NCBI GenBank assembly: GCA_018136815.1
Contig: CM030942.1
Span: forward strand, 2,317,171-2,381,170
Reading direction: 5' to 3'
DNA from: Isochrysis galbana
Taxonomy: Eukaryota; Haptophyta; Isochrysidales; Isochrysidaceae
Length of the DNA stretch: 64,000 bases
The notes beneath the pieces were generated by a model that saw only the letters and a list, made by a program, of their open reading frames with translations, was not told the origin of the DNA and made no database searches. Made by a program: the position numbers and the translations under genes. This document shows, piece after piece, positions 1 through 11,522 of this stretch (the first letter of the stretch is position 1; every line of letters begins with the position of its first letter).

Positions 1-3000
1 GTGGACCGGGCTTGAGGGTGAAGGAGGCCGTGGCAGACTCGGCGAGCTCTCCAACGCCGGCCACAAATAGCATCTCCTCCGGGGTCTCGGAGGAACTCGC
101 TCTCCCCACGATGGCTATCGTGTCAAGCACACCCGTGCCGAATTGCCATACCGCCTTACCGCGAGCCTTGGGATCGAGCGCGCCCGAGGGCAAGAGCACC
201 TCTCGCATGCGCAACGGGCCGTCTTCCGCCGCTGCTCCACCGCCTTCGGGGCTCTGTACAAACCACGGACCCGCAGCATCGCTACCGGACCGAATCGAGA
301 CGATGGGGACGTAGCTCTCGTCGAGTTGGCATGCATTGCCCTTCTCGTCCACGAGCGCGACCGAAAAAGCATCATGGAGTCTCTGCCCAACGCACAGATC
401 GATCGGGCCTGCCGCCGCACGTCGACCTGCAGCAGCCGGGACCGGGTCTCGCCGGCGAATGTGCCATCTTACCGGCTTCCCTGCGTAAGCCTTTAGGATC
501 AGCTTCGCCTCGAGTGTTGGCGAGCGGCTGGGTGCAGTTTCACGTGCGGCCGTGCTGGGCTCAAAGGTAATACGGTGAGGCATCGCGTCTTCGACCGAGT
601 TGGGTAGCTTCAGGGATTTCAGCGGCTTGCGTCCGTCGATCTTCTTGCCATCTACCATGAGGTGGCCCACATCCTCCACCTCCTCCCACGACAGCATGTC
701 GCCCGCCTCGTTGAGTATTGAGACAGTAACGTCGGCAAGAGTCGAGCCTGCATCACCTGTCAGAGCAACCTCACCGTTATGGTCAGCATGCAGAATCTCT
801 CCGGCTCGGCGAAGCTCCATCATCGCCGGAACGCGACTAGCGGCAAGGAAGAGGAAGCGCTCAATGCTGAGTGTCGCTATCTCGTCTGCTTCCGAGGCGA
901 GCGCCTCCGCGTCCTCTCTAGTCGCAGGCACCGTCTCGGAGTCATCGGTGCCAATGGCGGCGGTAAAGGTGAGACGCACGAGCGCCCCGCGAATCGGATC
1001 ACCGCCGGCGGCTGAAGGGGCGGACACGGCACAGGTGCCCAAGCTGGCGAGGCACGGTGTGAGCCGACGAAACACAGCCAGCCCCGCAGCGTTGAGGCCC
1101 GCGCTAGCGCCATCCAACCCAGCGCAACCGCCGCTCCGCCCATGGGTGGCAGCACCATCGGGCGACACGCAGGCGGCGGAGAGGCGCACCACGCACCCGA
1201 CTGGCAGCGCGCACTCGAAGTCATCGCGCAGTGCGATAGCAATCTTCTCGGGGAGAGGGGCAAAATTCCGCGGCGCGCCGAAAGCGTTCAGGGCCTCGCC
1301 AGCAGAGGTGTGAAGCCACGGCGGGCCCGCAGCGGCGGTAGGCAGCTTCTTGGCAGCGGCGGCGGCAGTGGACGCGAGGCGGAGTCGCAGAGGAGCCGCC
1401 GATACCACCGGGAACTTGATGCTGCCGCGCGGCGCGCCGGCAGTGGCTCCCGGGCAATCCTTGAGAGCGACTTCCATTTGGACGAAGCGCGGCGTGTGCC
1501 GTGAAAAGAGGTGCTCACGTACAGCCTTGGTGGATGGCCACAGCCCGCCGGTCAGATACCCCTCTCCACAGTGCTCAGGCTTAGTGATATGCGTTTTGCC
1601 CTCATGCAGGCCAACAAACAGGCGGCAGCCGTCTCGAGTGCTCCGTGCTGACCTCTTCCCCTCGCCGCTCCCAAGCTTCGCGACGCCGGTAATGAGCGCG
1701 GGGTGCTTCATCAGCTCGTCGTTCGGATACATAAGCAGCCCGGACCCTTCCTCTTCCCCGTTGTCCTTACTGGTGTCGACCATCTGCTTGAGCTGATCAG
1801 CCCAAACAAGACGCGTGTTGGAACACTCGCCGTCGCCGTCACGCAGGAGCACATTGACCTGCACGCCGTAGCAGCCCTTGAACAGCTTGTCAGGCGTCGG
1901 CAACGGCTCGCCAAGTCGCACCGGCCTCGCGTCATGCGGCGGTGCGAGCTCGCACTGGAGCCGTACGACGAGTGCCGGAGTGACGAGCACGAATAACTCA
2001 GCGTGTAGAAGCTCCGCCTCCCCCGAGCGGTGGCCCCCACCCCGCAAAGGCGCCACGGAGTATGTGAGCCGGTACAGCCCAGCCTTCCAGAAGGAGAGGC
2101 GGCAGTGGTCGCCATTGTTGAAATAGAAGCCGCGCGCGTCCTCCTCCGCACCGTCGGGCTTCCAGTGACTCTCGTTAACAACGGGCCTGTACAGCGAGCC
2201 GTCCCGTGCCGCCGGCGGGTCCCCAAAGTCACCGAGGGAGGCGGCCGGGATGTTGACACTACCCGAATGTGCGCTGTCGCTGAAGAGCAAGGAGCGGTCC
2301 ATCAGCTCGGAGAAACTGACGCTCTGCTTGACTTTGAGCGACTTCAACTGCCTCGGCACGTGCCGCCAGTCGCAGACGAGAGAGTTCAAGGCGTTGATTG
2401 GCCGCACCAGCACGTCTGGCACAGGCTCATTGGCCGTGACTCTGAGCGGCGTACTCGCAAGCGTGCCGACCTGGTTCCCGCTGGACAAGCCAGGCGCCAC
2501 TCCCCCTTTCAACCCCGTGAAGGAAGCGTCGAGGTACATGGGGGCCTTCTTCAGCTCCTCATTCTCGAGCTTCTTCAGTTCGACAGCGTCCTTGGTCACC
2601 AGCGCGGACGCGCGCACGACTTCGAGGTGCTCACTCGAGTAAAGCGCCACCGGCTCTCGTGCCACGACGACCTCGCACGTTGCGCACGTGTGGTTCCCGG
2701 TATCCTTCGCGATGCTCGCTTTGTCCATGAGGAAATGGCGGATACGACCCAGAATGAAGTGCGCCTGTTTCCCGCCCGAGTAGGACGCAAGGAGCGCCAG
2801 CCTCACCTTCACGAGATCGCCGCTGCGGTAGATGTTTTGGCTCGAGGACGAGCCATACTGCAGCGTTTTGAACACGGCGTACTCGCGATCGTCGCGCCTG
2901 ATGGCCTCTGGCAGCGGGTCCCGCAGCTCGCAATGCTCATCGTACTTGGCGTGCGCAGTCTCGTTCCATTTCTTGAAGCCCCGCCCTATGTGCGGTGTGC

Positions 3001-4937
3001 GCTGCCACGACCACGATCCCGGCTTGTCCTGGCGCCATGACTCCCACTCGCTCGACGTGCTGTCGTTCTTCTTGAGGTCGTTTAGGATGTCGTCGCCAAG
3101 CCGGAACTTGGTGTCGTCGACGGCGGCAACCTGCCCAAAGAATAGGAACACCACCACCCGAGTGGCGATCTCCACATCGCCCTTCCTCGACGCCCACTCC
3201 ATCCACGGCAGCAGGGCGGGCAGCTTGCAGTAGGGCATCAGCCGTCCCGCCCAGAAGCATATGGCGCGCGAGTTGTCGTGGAGGGCCAGCCGCTCGCGCA
3301 CCTCGCCGCCGTCGGCAAACGGCAGGTAGAGCGCCATTCCCGACACTCGACCCCAAGCGCGGTGCTTGAATCTAAACAAGAAGGGCTCGGGCGCGGCGAG
3401 TGAAACCACCTCATTGGGCGAGAAGCGCTGTGCGTGGATGAGCTGCCTTTGGTCCTCGCTCACGTCGTAGCCGATGCGAGGCGCGGCGATCGCGGCTCTT
3501 GCTTCCTCTACGAGTGTGTAAACGCTCTGTGCGCCCTCTGGTTCTGGCATGGGCTCGTCACGGATGGAGAAGCGAGACTCCGGCTCGGGCCGGTCGCTCA
3601 TGTGCGTCACAATGTGCACGTCGAGCGGCGAGTACTTGAACCTGGCGCTCGGAAAGCATGCGGTGCGGCCGGTCGTGCCCGCAGTGCCCTCGCTGCTCCG
3701 CTCCTGCATGCGCTGAAGCCCGCGCTCAAGTCCATCACAGTATACATAGTAGACATCGCGCAGCTCCGAGGCTATGGCGGGGACGCTGTGTAGGTCAATC
3801 TCACCCGCTACGGAGTCATGGATCCGGGAGACAACGAAGAGTGAGTAGCTTGCGTGAGCATCAGCGGCCTCAAGTAGCGCAAGGAGCGCGGGGCATTCGT
3901 CGCGCCAATGGTCCGTCGCCAGGATGGCATCCCGCCCCTGGTGCCGCGTGACAATAAAGTTGCGGTCCCACTCCTGATGCTGTGCCTCGGCCGCCCTCAT
4001 CTTGAGCGCGTCGAAGCGCAGCTCACGCGTTGGCTCGTCCCTCGATCGCTTCGTGACGGCGGTGACACACTCGCCGTAGAAGAAGCCAGCCGCCTTGGAG
4101 CCCTTGCCAAAGAAGCCAAGCTGGCCGTCGGCTTGGAATGGTGCCTCCTGGGTCTGGTTGTGGAGGCGAAGCTCATTCGCGCCCGGGCTGTGCTCCTCGC
4201 GCTGCTCCGCCGGCTTGCCCATCTCCGACCACCCGACGAGGGCCTCATCAGACATCCCCGGCCCTCTGTCGAACACGGCAATGTGGGTGAGCTTCATCGT
4301 CGGCTCCCCCGAGAAAATGAGGTGGACCTCAATGGTGGACAGGCCTGCCGGCTGGCAGCTCTTGAGGACCTTCGACAGGTGCAGAGCCTGTGAGCGTGAC
4401 GCGTGATCGGGCCAACGGGGAGAAACCGAGCTCAGCCCTCGTGCCATCCAGCATGCGTGCCACCCCGCCCCTCCTCTCCCTCTCCCCTCCCTTTCTGTTC
4501 CTTTCCCCCTCCCTTTCTGAATCCCTCTCTCAATCCCTTTCCGTCTCCTCTCCCTTATCTTCCCGCGTTCCCCCTCCCCCTACCCCCGCCCCCGTCTCCC
4601 TCCCCCCGTCCCCTTTCCCCCTTCCCCCTTCCCCCATCCCCGCCCCCGCCCCCTTCCCTCCCGTCCTCCCCCCTCCTGCCCCTCGCCCTCCCCCTCTTGC
4701 CCCTCGCCCTCCCCCCCCCCCCTTCCCCTTCTTTCCCCGCCCCCCTACCCTCCCCTCCCCTCCCCCCCCCTCCCTTACCCCCTCCACCCCCCCCTTGCTC
4801 ACCTGGATCGAGTTGTCGATGAACTCACAGAAGAGAATATGAGAGGCATATCTGCCGTACTCGTTGATGAACTTGGAGCGCTGCTGGGTGAGCATGTTAG
4901 AGTGCACGCGCGTGCGCACCTCGGTCTTGCTCATCAT
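1..4937 (-). CDS. SMCHD1/GMI1-like GHKL ATPase, 3' part cut by window edge
   Basis: The minus-strand exons are 4937-4803 and 4387-1, and the frame is still open at base 1, so about 1,507 codons are visible. The join (CAG/GTGAGC ... CACAG/GCT, intron 4388-4802) keeps phase 0. The N-terminus carries a Bergerat ATP-binding fold: the N-box EFIDNSIQ at residues 38-45, then DRGPGMS and GFFGKGSKAAGFF. This order, and the stretches after it, resemble the ATPase part of SMCHD1 and of plant GMI1, which are SMC-related proteins of chromatin silencing and DNA repair. The diagnostic SMC hinge would lie beyond the left edge, so a MORC or other GHKL family member is the alternative. The start is uncertain: ATG at 4937 or 4934 is used, but an upstream exon near 5100-5190 (ATG at 5172) is possible. 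The intron is unusual in being purine-rich on the coding strand rather than pyrimidine-rich. Confidence 0.75.
4388..4802 (-). other. Purine-rich 415-nt intron of the SMCHD1-like gene
   Basis: On the coding strand the intron runs from GTGAGC to CACAG and is almost wholly G and A (plus-strand C/T tract 4460-4795). There is no classical long pyrimidine tract next to the acceptor. A proline-rich or glycine-rich reading frame across it is a composition artefact. Confidence 0.65.
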
Positions 4938-5530
4938 ACCCCACTCCCTCCGTCTCAAACTTCTCTCAGAGGAGGATGCCCTGGCGACCCGCCTCTCGTC
5001 TCTCTCTCTTCTCTCTCTCTTCTCTCTCTTCTCTCGTCCCTTTCTCTCTCTCTCCCCCCCCCCCCCTCCTCTCTCTCTTCCCCTCTCCCGCCCCCGTGAG
5101 GGAGGGGGGGGGGACACTTGATTGCAAACCAATGAAGTAGAGGAGAAGAGGCTCGCGCGCCAGCCTACTCATGACGTTCCTTCTCATTCTCCGAGGTCTT
5201 CATTCACGTAAACTGCACCCCGTCCGCGGAGAAATCCAAAACTCCCCCCGCGCGCACACGGAAGACACGGCAGCAAAAGGCTGGATTTCACAACTTCAGG
5301 TGCTAGAGAAAACCAAAAACCTCCATGAAACCACCCCAGTGAAGTATATATGGTAAGCCAACGTTTTTCTTCCCATCTTCGGACCCAACTTTTGGTTTTC
5401 TGCTCCCCCTTGAGCTCTCTCCCCGGGGGCACCGAGGCCGGGCGAGCTCGGCCCTCTTCTCTTTTTGTAGTAGGGGGGCACCGAAGTAGTGCGACGTCCG
5501 GTGGGGTTCCGGTCCCCTTTCTTTTTCTTT
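4938..5530. other. Upstream region of the SMCHD1-like gene, CT-rich
   Basis: The plus strand has a CT/C tract at 5000-5095, so the coding strand of the gene is GA/G-rich. A short open stretch at 5172-5110 on the minus strand could be a 5' exon but has no recognised motif. Nothing else is supported. Confidence 0.4.
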
Positions 5531-5569
5531 TAGCCCGGTCACTCACTAGAGGGGTGCGGAGGGCACCAT
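5531..5569 (-). mobile_element. Solo right end of the satellite-bearing TIR element (family A)
   Basis: TAGCCCGGTCACTCACT followed by a GGGGTGCGGAGGGCACC stretch is the reverse complement of the right ends at 10125-10163 and 14347-14385. It breaks off where a family B end begins at 5570, so one element probably inserted into the other. Confidence 0.7.
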
Positions 5570-6050
5570 TAGGGCGGTCAAACAGGGGCTTTCTAACGGC
5601 TAGTAAGGGTTGGGCTGCATTTTTTGACCGTGGCGCGATGCCCACTAAAAAACCTCCCGGGGGGGCTACTTGACGCTACGAAAATCTTCGCCAAGAAATG
5701 GTGCGATCGTGCGATCCGCCCCTTCCTCTCTCCCCCTCCGTCCTCCGTCCCTCCGTCACGCGAACTCACGCTCTACCCGTAAAGAATGGGCGGTCGCGCC
5801 CGCGGGGGGATCGGTTCCTCTATATCTAAGCTACATTCGGCATTTGATTCCCGCCCGATGCAGCGCCGTATCGGGCTGCCGACAGTCCGACCACCCCCTG
5901 ACCCACGGGCATCATTGCCCGCGCAGCCCACCCAGCTTCGCAAAGCGCGCGCACGCGGCTACACTGGCTGCCACAGACCCCACGACCCCACCCCGACCAT
6001 CCCGACCCGCCCCTCGCAGGATTCGCCCTCACTCGAACTCGGCATCGAGA
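5570..6050 (+). mobile_element. Truncated TIR element, family B (TAGGGCGGTCAAACAG)
   Basis: It starts with TAGGGCGGTCAAACAGG and shares interrupted blocks with 27654-28125: the motif ATTTTTTGACC, the block ACGAAAATCTTCGCCAA(G/A)AAATGGTGCGAT, and the block GACCCGCCCCTCGCAGGATTCG. No right-hand inverted repeat was found downstream, so this copy looks truncated. No coding capacity is recognised. Confidence 0.6.
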
Positions 6051-6688
6051 ACCAGGACCGGTTCACCAACGCGGCCGTCCTGTTGTATTCCTGCCCATCT
6101 GAAGGCTGTAGGCATGAATATTCGTGTAAGGTACGCGCTCACAATTACAATTGAACAGTTCCCCGTGTTGCCACTGACGCACAAGACACACAGATTCGGA
6201 TTCCCCATGGTCTCAAGTCCAGGTTTGCAGGTTTTGGTCTCGAAATTTGCGATTCGAATTTTGTTTTTGCTGTTACTATAATTGTTGGCTCGTTTAAGGT
6301 AATAAACCGGCATGACTTCGACTTCTCGTTCTGCAGTCGCTCTGCGAGACTCTCTCTCTCTCTCTCTCTCCGTCCGCCTCTCCTCGGCCGACGGCAAGAA
6401 GATTCGTCCAAAACATTCTCCGGTCCCAAGATATCTCGTGGGGGGTCTCTCCGCGCTCCGCGAGGGAAAGGACGCGATCTCGCTCCGAGATCGGCCTCGC
6501 GCCCTCCCACGCTGCCCCGCCGTGCCCTCGGTCCCTCGCCCCCCCCCGCGGCAGGTTCTTTCCCTCGGCGTGCCGTCCGTCGCCTCCGGCCGTTATATTA
6601 ATCCCCCCCCCCCCCCGCGCGAGGTTCTCTTCTCCCCCGCGCGCGGTTCGTTTCCTCCGGCCGTCGTTGTTCCCCCCCTCGCTTCGAT
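6051..6688. other. Repeat-derived spacer with C-runs and CT microsatellite
   Basis: It contains a short (CT)n at 6350-6370 and runs of C at 6541-6547 and 6604-6616. No gene is recognised. Its end, CTTCGAT at 6682-6688, is the left target-site copy of the element that follows. Confidence 0.5.
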
Positions 6689-9600
6689 TAGCCCGGTCAC
6701 TCACTCTTTTTAACCACTATTTCCCACCTCCCCTGGGTGTCCAAGGATTCCTTAGGGTCCCCCCTACCTGCCCCGCCAACTCCCTCCCCCCTCCGAACCA
6801 CCCCCTCCCACCCCACGAAGGGCAATGGCGTCGGTGAGGGACCCCCCTCCCTTCCCCCGCGCGTGGCGGGCTATTTTGGGAGATTCAGGCGGGCGCTCAC
6901 GGGAGGGAATCAGAGTAGTGAATGTAGGGCGCATCACTCTAAAAAACGCGGAGCTTCCGCGACGTCCGATCGCCCGCGATCGGCCGAAGAATGGCCTGGA
7001 GGTGGTGGCCATGCAGAGCCCAGAGCTCTCGCGAGCAGGGTGGGGGGTCACTAGTAGGTCGCACGCTGGTTCTTGAGGGTCGCACACACTCGCACTAACC
7101 CATCCTGGCCCCTCGCACCGCAGGAATGCCTCGATTCGATCCGGCCCGACGCCCAGGGCCATGGCCCCTATTGACGTCGACCAGCGCTCGATTGGACGCC
7201 TGGAGGTGCAGCTCTTCAAGTGGCCGTGCGGCGCGACGGGCCGGTCGCGACCCGGCTGTTCCGGGCCTGCCTGTAGCCCCCAAAGCCTCCTGGCCCGGCC
7301 CCACGCGTTCGCGCCCAGCGTTGATTCGAAATCTTGAGAGCTGGTGTGTGTCGTGTTCACGTCTCACCTCCGCCTTCACCGCAAAGGCGTGCGCCGAGGC
7401 CGTTAGGTACATGAATTTGGCTCCTGGGGCGGAACCATTTCATGTGAAGTGTGTTAACTTGCCAAATGCAAGCTGAGGGGTAAGGAAGTGCCAGCGGCAA
7501 GCGCAGTCGCGTTCGAAAGTTGGGCACTCGGGCCCGTTCGGCCCGTAGCCCTGGTCTTGTTTTCGGTGTTGCACAGGGCCAACTTCGACGCGATGTGCGC
7601 GGGCGGCGGCGGCGATTGGCGTAGCTATAAGGGTGGCATCTTTCCGATTGATGCCTTTTGTGTCATTCTATCTTAGTGGATGACCGAGAAATCGCCGGCA
7701 GCGCGCCCGGTAGCGGTCGAAAGTTGGACACTCGGCCCATTCGGCCGGGTGACGTTCGCGTAGTCGTCGGCGCCACACACGGCCGACTACTTCGCGATGC
7801 GCGCGGGCGGCGGCGGCGATTGGCGTGGCTGCTCGGGCGGCATATTCGAATATGGTGCCTGGTATGGGATTCTATCGTAGTGGATGACCGAGAAAGCGCC
7901 GGCAGCGCGCCCGGTAGCGGTCGAAAGTTGGGCACTCGGCCCGTACGGCCGGGTGACGTTGGCGTAGTCGTCGGCGCCACACACGGCCGACTATTTCGCG
8001 ATGCGCGCGGGCGGCGGCGGCGATTGGCGTGGCTGCTCGGGCGGCATATTCGGATATGGTGCCTGGTATGGGATTCTATCGTAGTGGATGACCGAGGAAG
8101 CGCCGGCAGCGCGCCCGGTAGCGGTCGAAACTTGGGCACTCGGCCCGTTCGGCCAGGTGACGTTGGCGTAGTCGTCGGCGCCACGCACGGCCGACTATTT
8201 CGCGATGCGCGCGGGCGGCGGCGGCGATTGGCGTGGCTGCTCGGGCGGCATATTCGAATATGGTGCCTGGTAGGGCATTCTATCGTAGTGGATGACCGAG
8301 AAAGCGCCGGCAGCGCGCCCGGTAGCGGTCGAGAGTTGGACACTCGGCCCGTTGAGCCGGGTGACGTTCGCGTAGTCGTCGGCGCCACACACGGCCGTCT
8401 ATTTCGCGATGCGCGAGGGCGGCGGCGGCGATTGGCGTGGCTGCTCGGGCGGCATATTCGGATATGGTGCCTGGTATGGGATTCTATCGTAGTGGATGAC
8501 CGAGAAAGCGCCGGCAGCGCGCCCGGTAGCGGTCAAAAGTTGGGCACTCGGCCCATTCGGCCGGGTGACGTTGGCGTAGTCGTCGGCGCCACACACGGCC
8601 GACTATTTCGCGATGCGCGAGGGCGGCGGCGGCGATTGGCGTGGCTGCTCGGGCGGCATATTCGAATATGGTGCCCGGTTTGGGATTCTATCGTAGTGGA
8701 TGACCGAGAAAGCGCCGGCAGCGCGCCCGGTAGCGGTCGAAAGTTGGACACTCGGCCCGTTCGGCCGGGTGACGTTGGCGTTGTCGTCGGCGCCACACAC
8801 GGCCGACTATTTCGCGATGCGCGAGGGCGGCGGCGGCGATTGGCGTGGCTGCTCGGGCGGCATATTCGAATATGGTGCCTGGTATGGGATTCTATCGTAG
8901 TGGATGACCGAGAAAGCGCCGGCAGCGCGCCCGGTAGCGGTCAAAAGTTGGGCACTCGGCCCGTTCGGCCGGGTGACGTTCGCATAGTCGTCGGCGCCAC
9001 AAACGGCCGACTATTTCGCGATGCGCGAGGGCGGCGGCGGCGATTGGCGTGGCTGCTCGGGCGGCATATTCGAATATGGTGCCTGGTATGGGATTCTATC
9101 GTAGTGGATGACCGAGAAAGCGCCGGCAGCGCGCCCGGTAGCGGTCGAAAGTTGGGCACTCGGCCCGTTCGGCCGGGTGACGTTCGCATAGTCGTCGGCG
9201 CCACAAACGGCCGACTATTTCGCGATGCGCGCGGGCGGCGGCGGCGATTGGCGTGACTGCTCGGGCGGCATATTCGGATATGGTGCCTGGTAGGGGATTC
9301 CATCGTAGTGGATGACCGAGAAAGCGCCGGCAGCGCGCCCGGTAGCGGTCAAAAGTTGGGCACTCGGCCCATTCGGCCGGGTGACGTTCGCGTAGTCGTC
9401 GGCGCCACGCACGGCCGACTATTTCGCGATGCGCGCGGGCGGCGGCGGCGATTGGCGTGGCTGCTCGGGCGGCATATTCGGATATGGTGCCTGGTAGGGC
9501 ATTCTATCGTAGTGGATGACCGAGAAAGCGCCGGCAGCGCGCTCGGTAGAGGTGGGAAGTTGGGTGTTCGAACGCATCTCGGTACGTTACCGTTTAGGCG

Positions 9601-10163
9601 GTTTTTTCGCCAATGCCGATATTCGACAAGATGTGCGAGGCTGGAGAGGGCAATTGGCTCGGCCACTAGAGCAGCATATCTTGATTTAACGTTTTCTGCT
9701 GTCCTAGTTGAAATGGATGAAAGAAAAGACCATGCCGTCCGCCCGGTCGCGGTGCCAAATTAGCCGCTCTAGCCCTCGGTGACTAGTGGTTCACGTAAGC
9801 GTCTTGAGTTTTGTGATACTTTCGTACACATTGAAGTGAAAAATTATGAGTTTGACTTAGGGTCCAGTGTGCAAAGAACCACCCCTTGTAGACCCAGTGA
9901 GTTGGCGTCAAAATTTTCCTCGTCATTCCATGTTTGTGCCTCGCATGAAGGGCCTCACTAAAAATATACCGGAGGGGGCCCGACTGTATTTCGCGCACCG
10001 TCTTCGAAGGCCTGAAATTCGGCATTTTTCGAAAATTTCGCCGGGGAACCCCCAATTTTTTTTGCTGATCCATCCTACCGGAACCTATAGGGAGCTTATT
10101 TAGCCCTTCATTTACCCATAATTGCTGGTGCCCTCCGCACCCCCATAGTGAGTGACCGGGCTA
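6689..10163 (+). mobile_element. Satellite-bearing TIR element A1 (3,475 bp)
   Basis: The element is bounded by the 17-bp inverted repeats TAGCCCGGTCACTCACT and its reverse complement, and is flanked by direct copies of CTTCGAT at 6682-6688 and 10164-10170. It consists of a unique left arm (6689-7480), a tandem array of 204-bp units (9 canonical units, 7674-9509, with diverged units on both sides) and a unique right arm (about 9700-10163). No transposase gene is seen, so it is non-autonomous. The end sequence and the 7-8-bp duplication would fit a hAT-like class, but this is inference. Confidence 0.85.
7674..9509. repeat. 204-bp satellite array, 9 units, in element A1
   Basis: The phrase TAGTGGATGACCGAG recurs every 204 bp from 7674 to 9510 (1,836 bp = 9 x 204). 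Units differ by scattered substitutions. Diverged edge units lie at about 7470-7673 and 9510-9700, as expected for an array homogenised from the centre. Because 204 is a multiple of three, long frames stay open on both strands. One unit has TGG to TGA near 9255, so coding constraint is not evident. Confidence 0.95.
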
Positions 10164-11522
10164 CTTCGATTCCTCTCGCGGTTCCTTCGATGATTGCCTC
10201 CATCTCGTCCGTTCTTCTTCGCGATCCTCGCGGAGGGGGCACCGACGTTTAATGTTAGTTTCGTCGCGGTTTCGATGAAAGAAAGGAGAAAGGAAGAACG
10301 AATGGCACGCGCCTCGCGTCTCGCGTCTTGTTTCGTCGCCCCTTGCTCGTCGCTTGTCTAGAAGGTCTCTCCGCACATCGCCTTCTCCCCCCGCGCGAGT
10401 TTGGATCTCTCCTCGACCCTCCGCGTTGGCTTCAGCGGACGAGTTCCACTTTAACGATAGTTCGAACCCTTCGGTGGCGTAGTTATGCGCTCTCTTTCCG
10501 TATATCTTCGCGCATGACGAGCGATCGCGACTTCAGCCTTCGCCGCGCGGGGAGGGGTTTGTTTATCGTATGATTCCGGAGTGTTTACGTTAGTTTTCTG
10601 AGCCCAAGGACTTTGGTTTTTGGTTTCTTGTGAGTGATTTTTGTAGGAACTTCGTCGAGTCCCACCGTGTTCCCAAGCGAGTCCCCCCGAGTTCACCGAG
10701 CCCTACCACGCGGTCGACCGCAGGATTAACGGAGCTCCAGCCACCCACTGAGCCTCCGACGACCACTCCTTCCGAGGGAGTGTTCACCTTCGGTCCTCCA
10801 CGCCCCGAGTCTGAGTCATTTGGAATCTCCGGTCACGTCCAGAATTCCAACCACACCCGAGCCCCGTTTCACGAGCCATCGACGAAGATATTGTCCGCGT
10901 TAGACATAACCTACTTTTATAAGTGGGGGACAATGGGGGCCTCGCGCCCCCCTCACACCATCGCGGACACCCCCCGGGGTGGGCCCGTACAATCAACCCC
11001 AGCCCCTGCCCTTTGGCAGGGGCAGGGCACTCAACAATCTGGCCCAGACCCTTCGGGGGCGCGGCCCGCGAGCCGCACTCCCACGCCCGCGCTGGGCCTG
11101 CCCTCGAGCTGACTCCCCCTCTGTCCCTGGTCGCCAGGCATACAGGTGTCTCTGGGCGGCTCCCATGGCCAGCGAGGCGAGCGTGGGAGAGGCAGGGGGG
11201 GCCAGGGGCTGAGCCCCAGCCTCCACTGCCCCCTGAGCTGCCCTTGCTGGCCCCCTGGGAGCCCCCAAAGGGCCCCTGAGAGCAGGCCAGGGCGCGCCGC
11301 ATGGCGACGCGCCGCAGGGACGACGAAGGGAGAGAGTGGAGAGAGGGAGAGGGGGGGTTTTGCACCCCCCCCGATGGAGTGCGGTTAGAAACAGGCCCCG
11401 TTTGCGTAAGCAAACGGGTAGGAGGCGGCCGGCGACAGGCGGGAGAGAGAAGGGAGCGGCTCAAGCTCGAGGAGAGTATCTTGAAGGTGGCACAGGCTAC
11501 TCGACTCGCAGTCGTTTATTTC
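10164..11522. repeat. Spacer with dispersed repeats between elements A1 and A2
   Basis: The stretch 10310-10560 is an inverted, diverged copy of 24700-25010. From 10911 the sequence matches 25030-25210 in direct orientation, starting with CCTACTTTTATAAGTGGG. The end (11460-11522) belongs to the LTR-like repeat C into which element A2 inserted. No gene is recognised. Confidence 0.6.

Noticed and set aside
4390-4842. Proline-rich frames on the plus strand
   Set aside because: They are translations of a C/T tract lying in an intron of the opposite-strand gene.
7658-9256. Long open frames on both strands across the 204-bp arrays (532 codons plus strand, similar on the minus strand)
   Set aside because: A period divisible by three keeps any stop-free frame open. 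Frames on both strands are open, one unit has a TGG to TGA change, and no domain is recognisable. I treat them as satellite, not genes.
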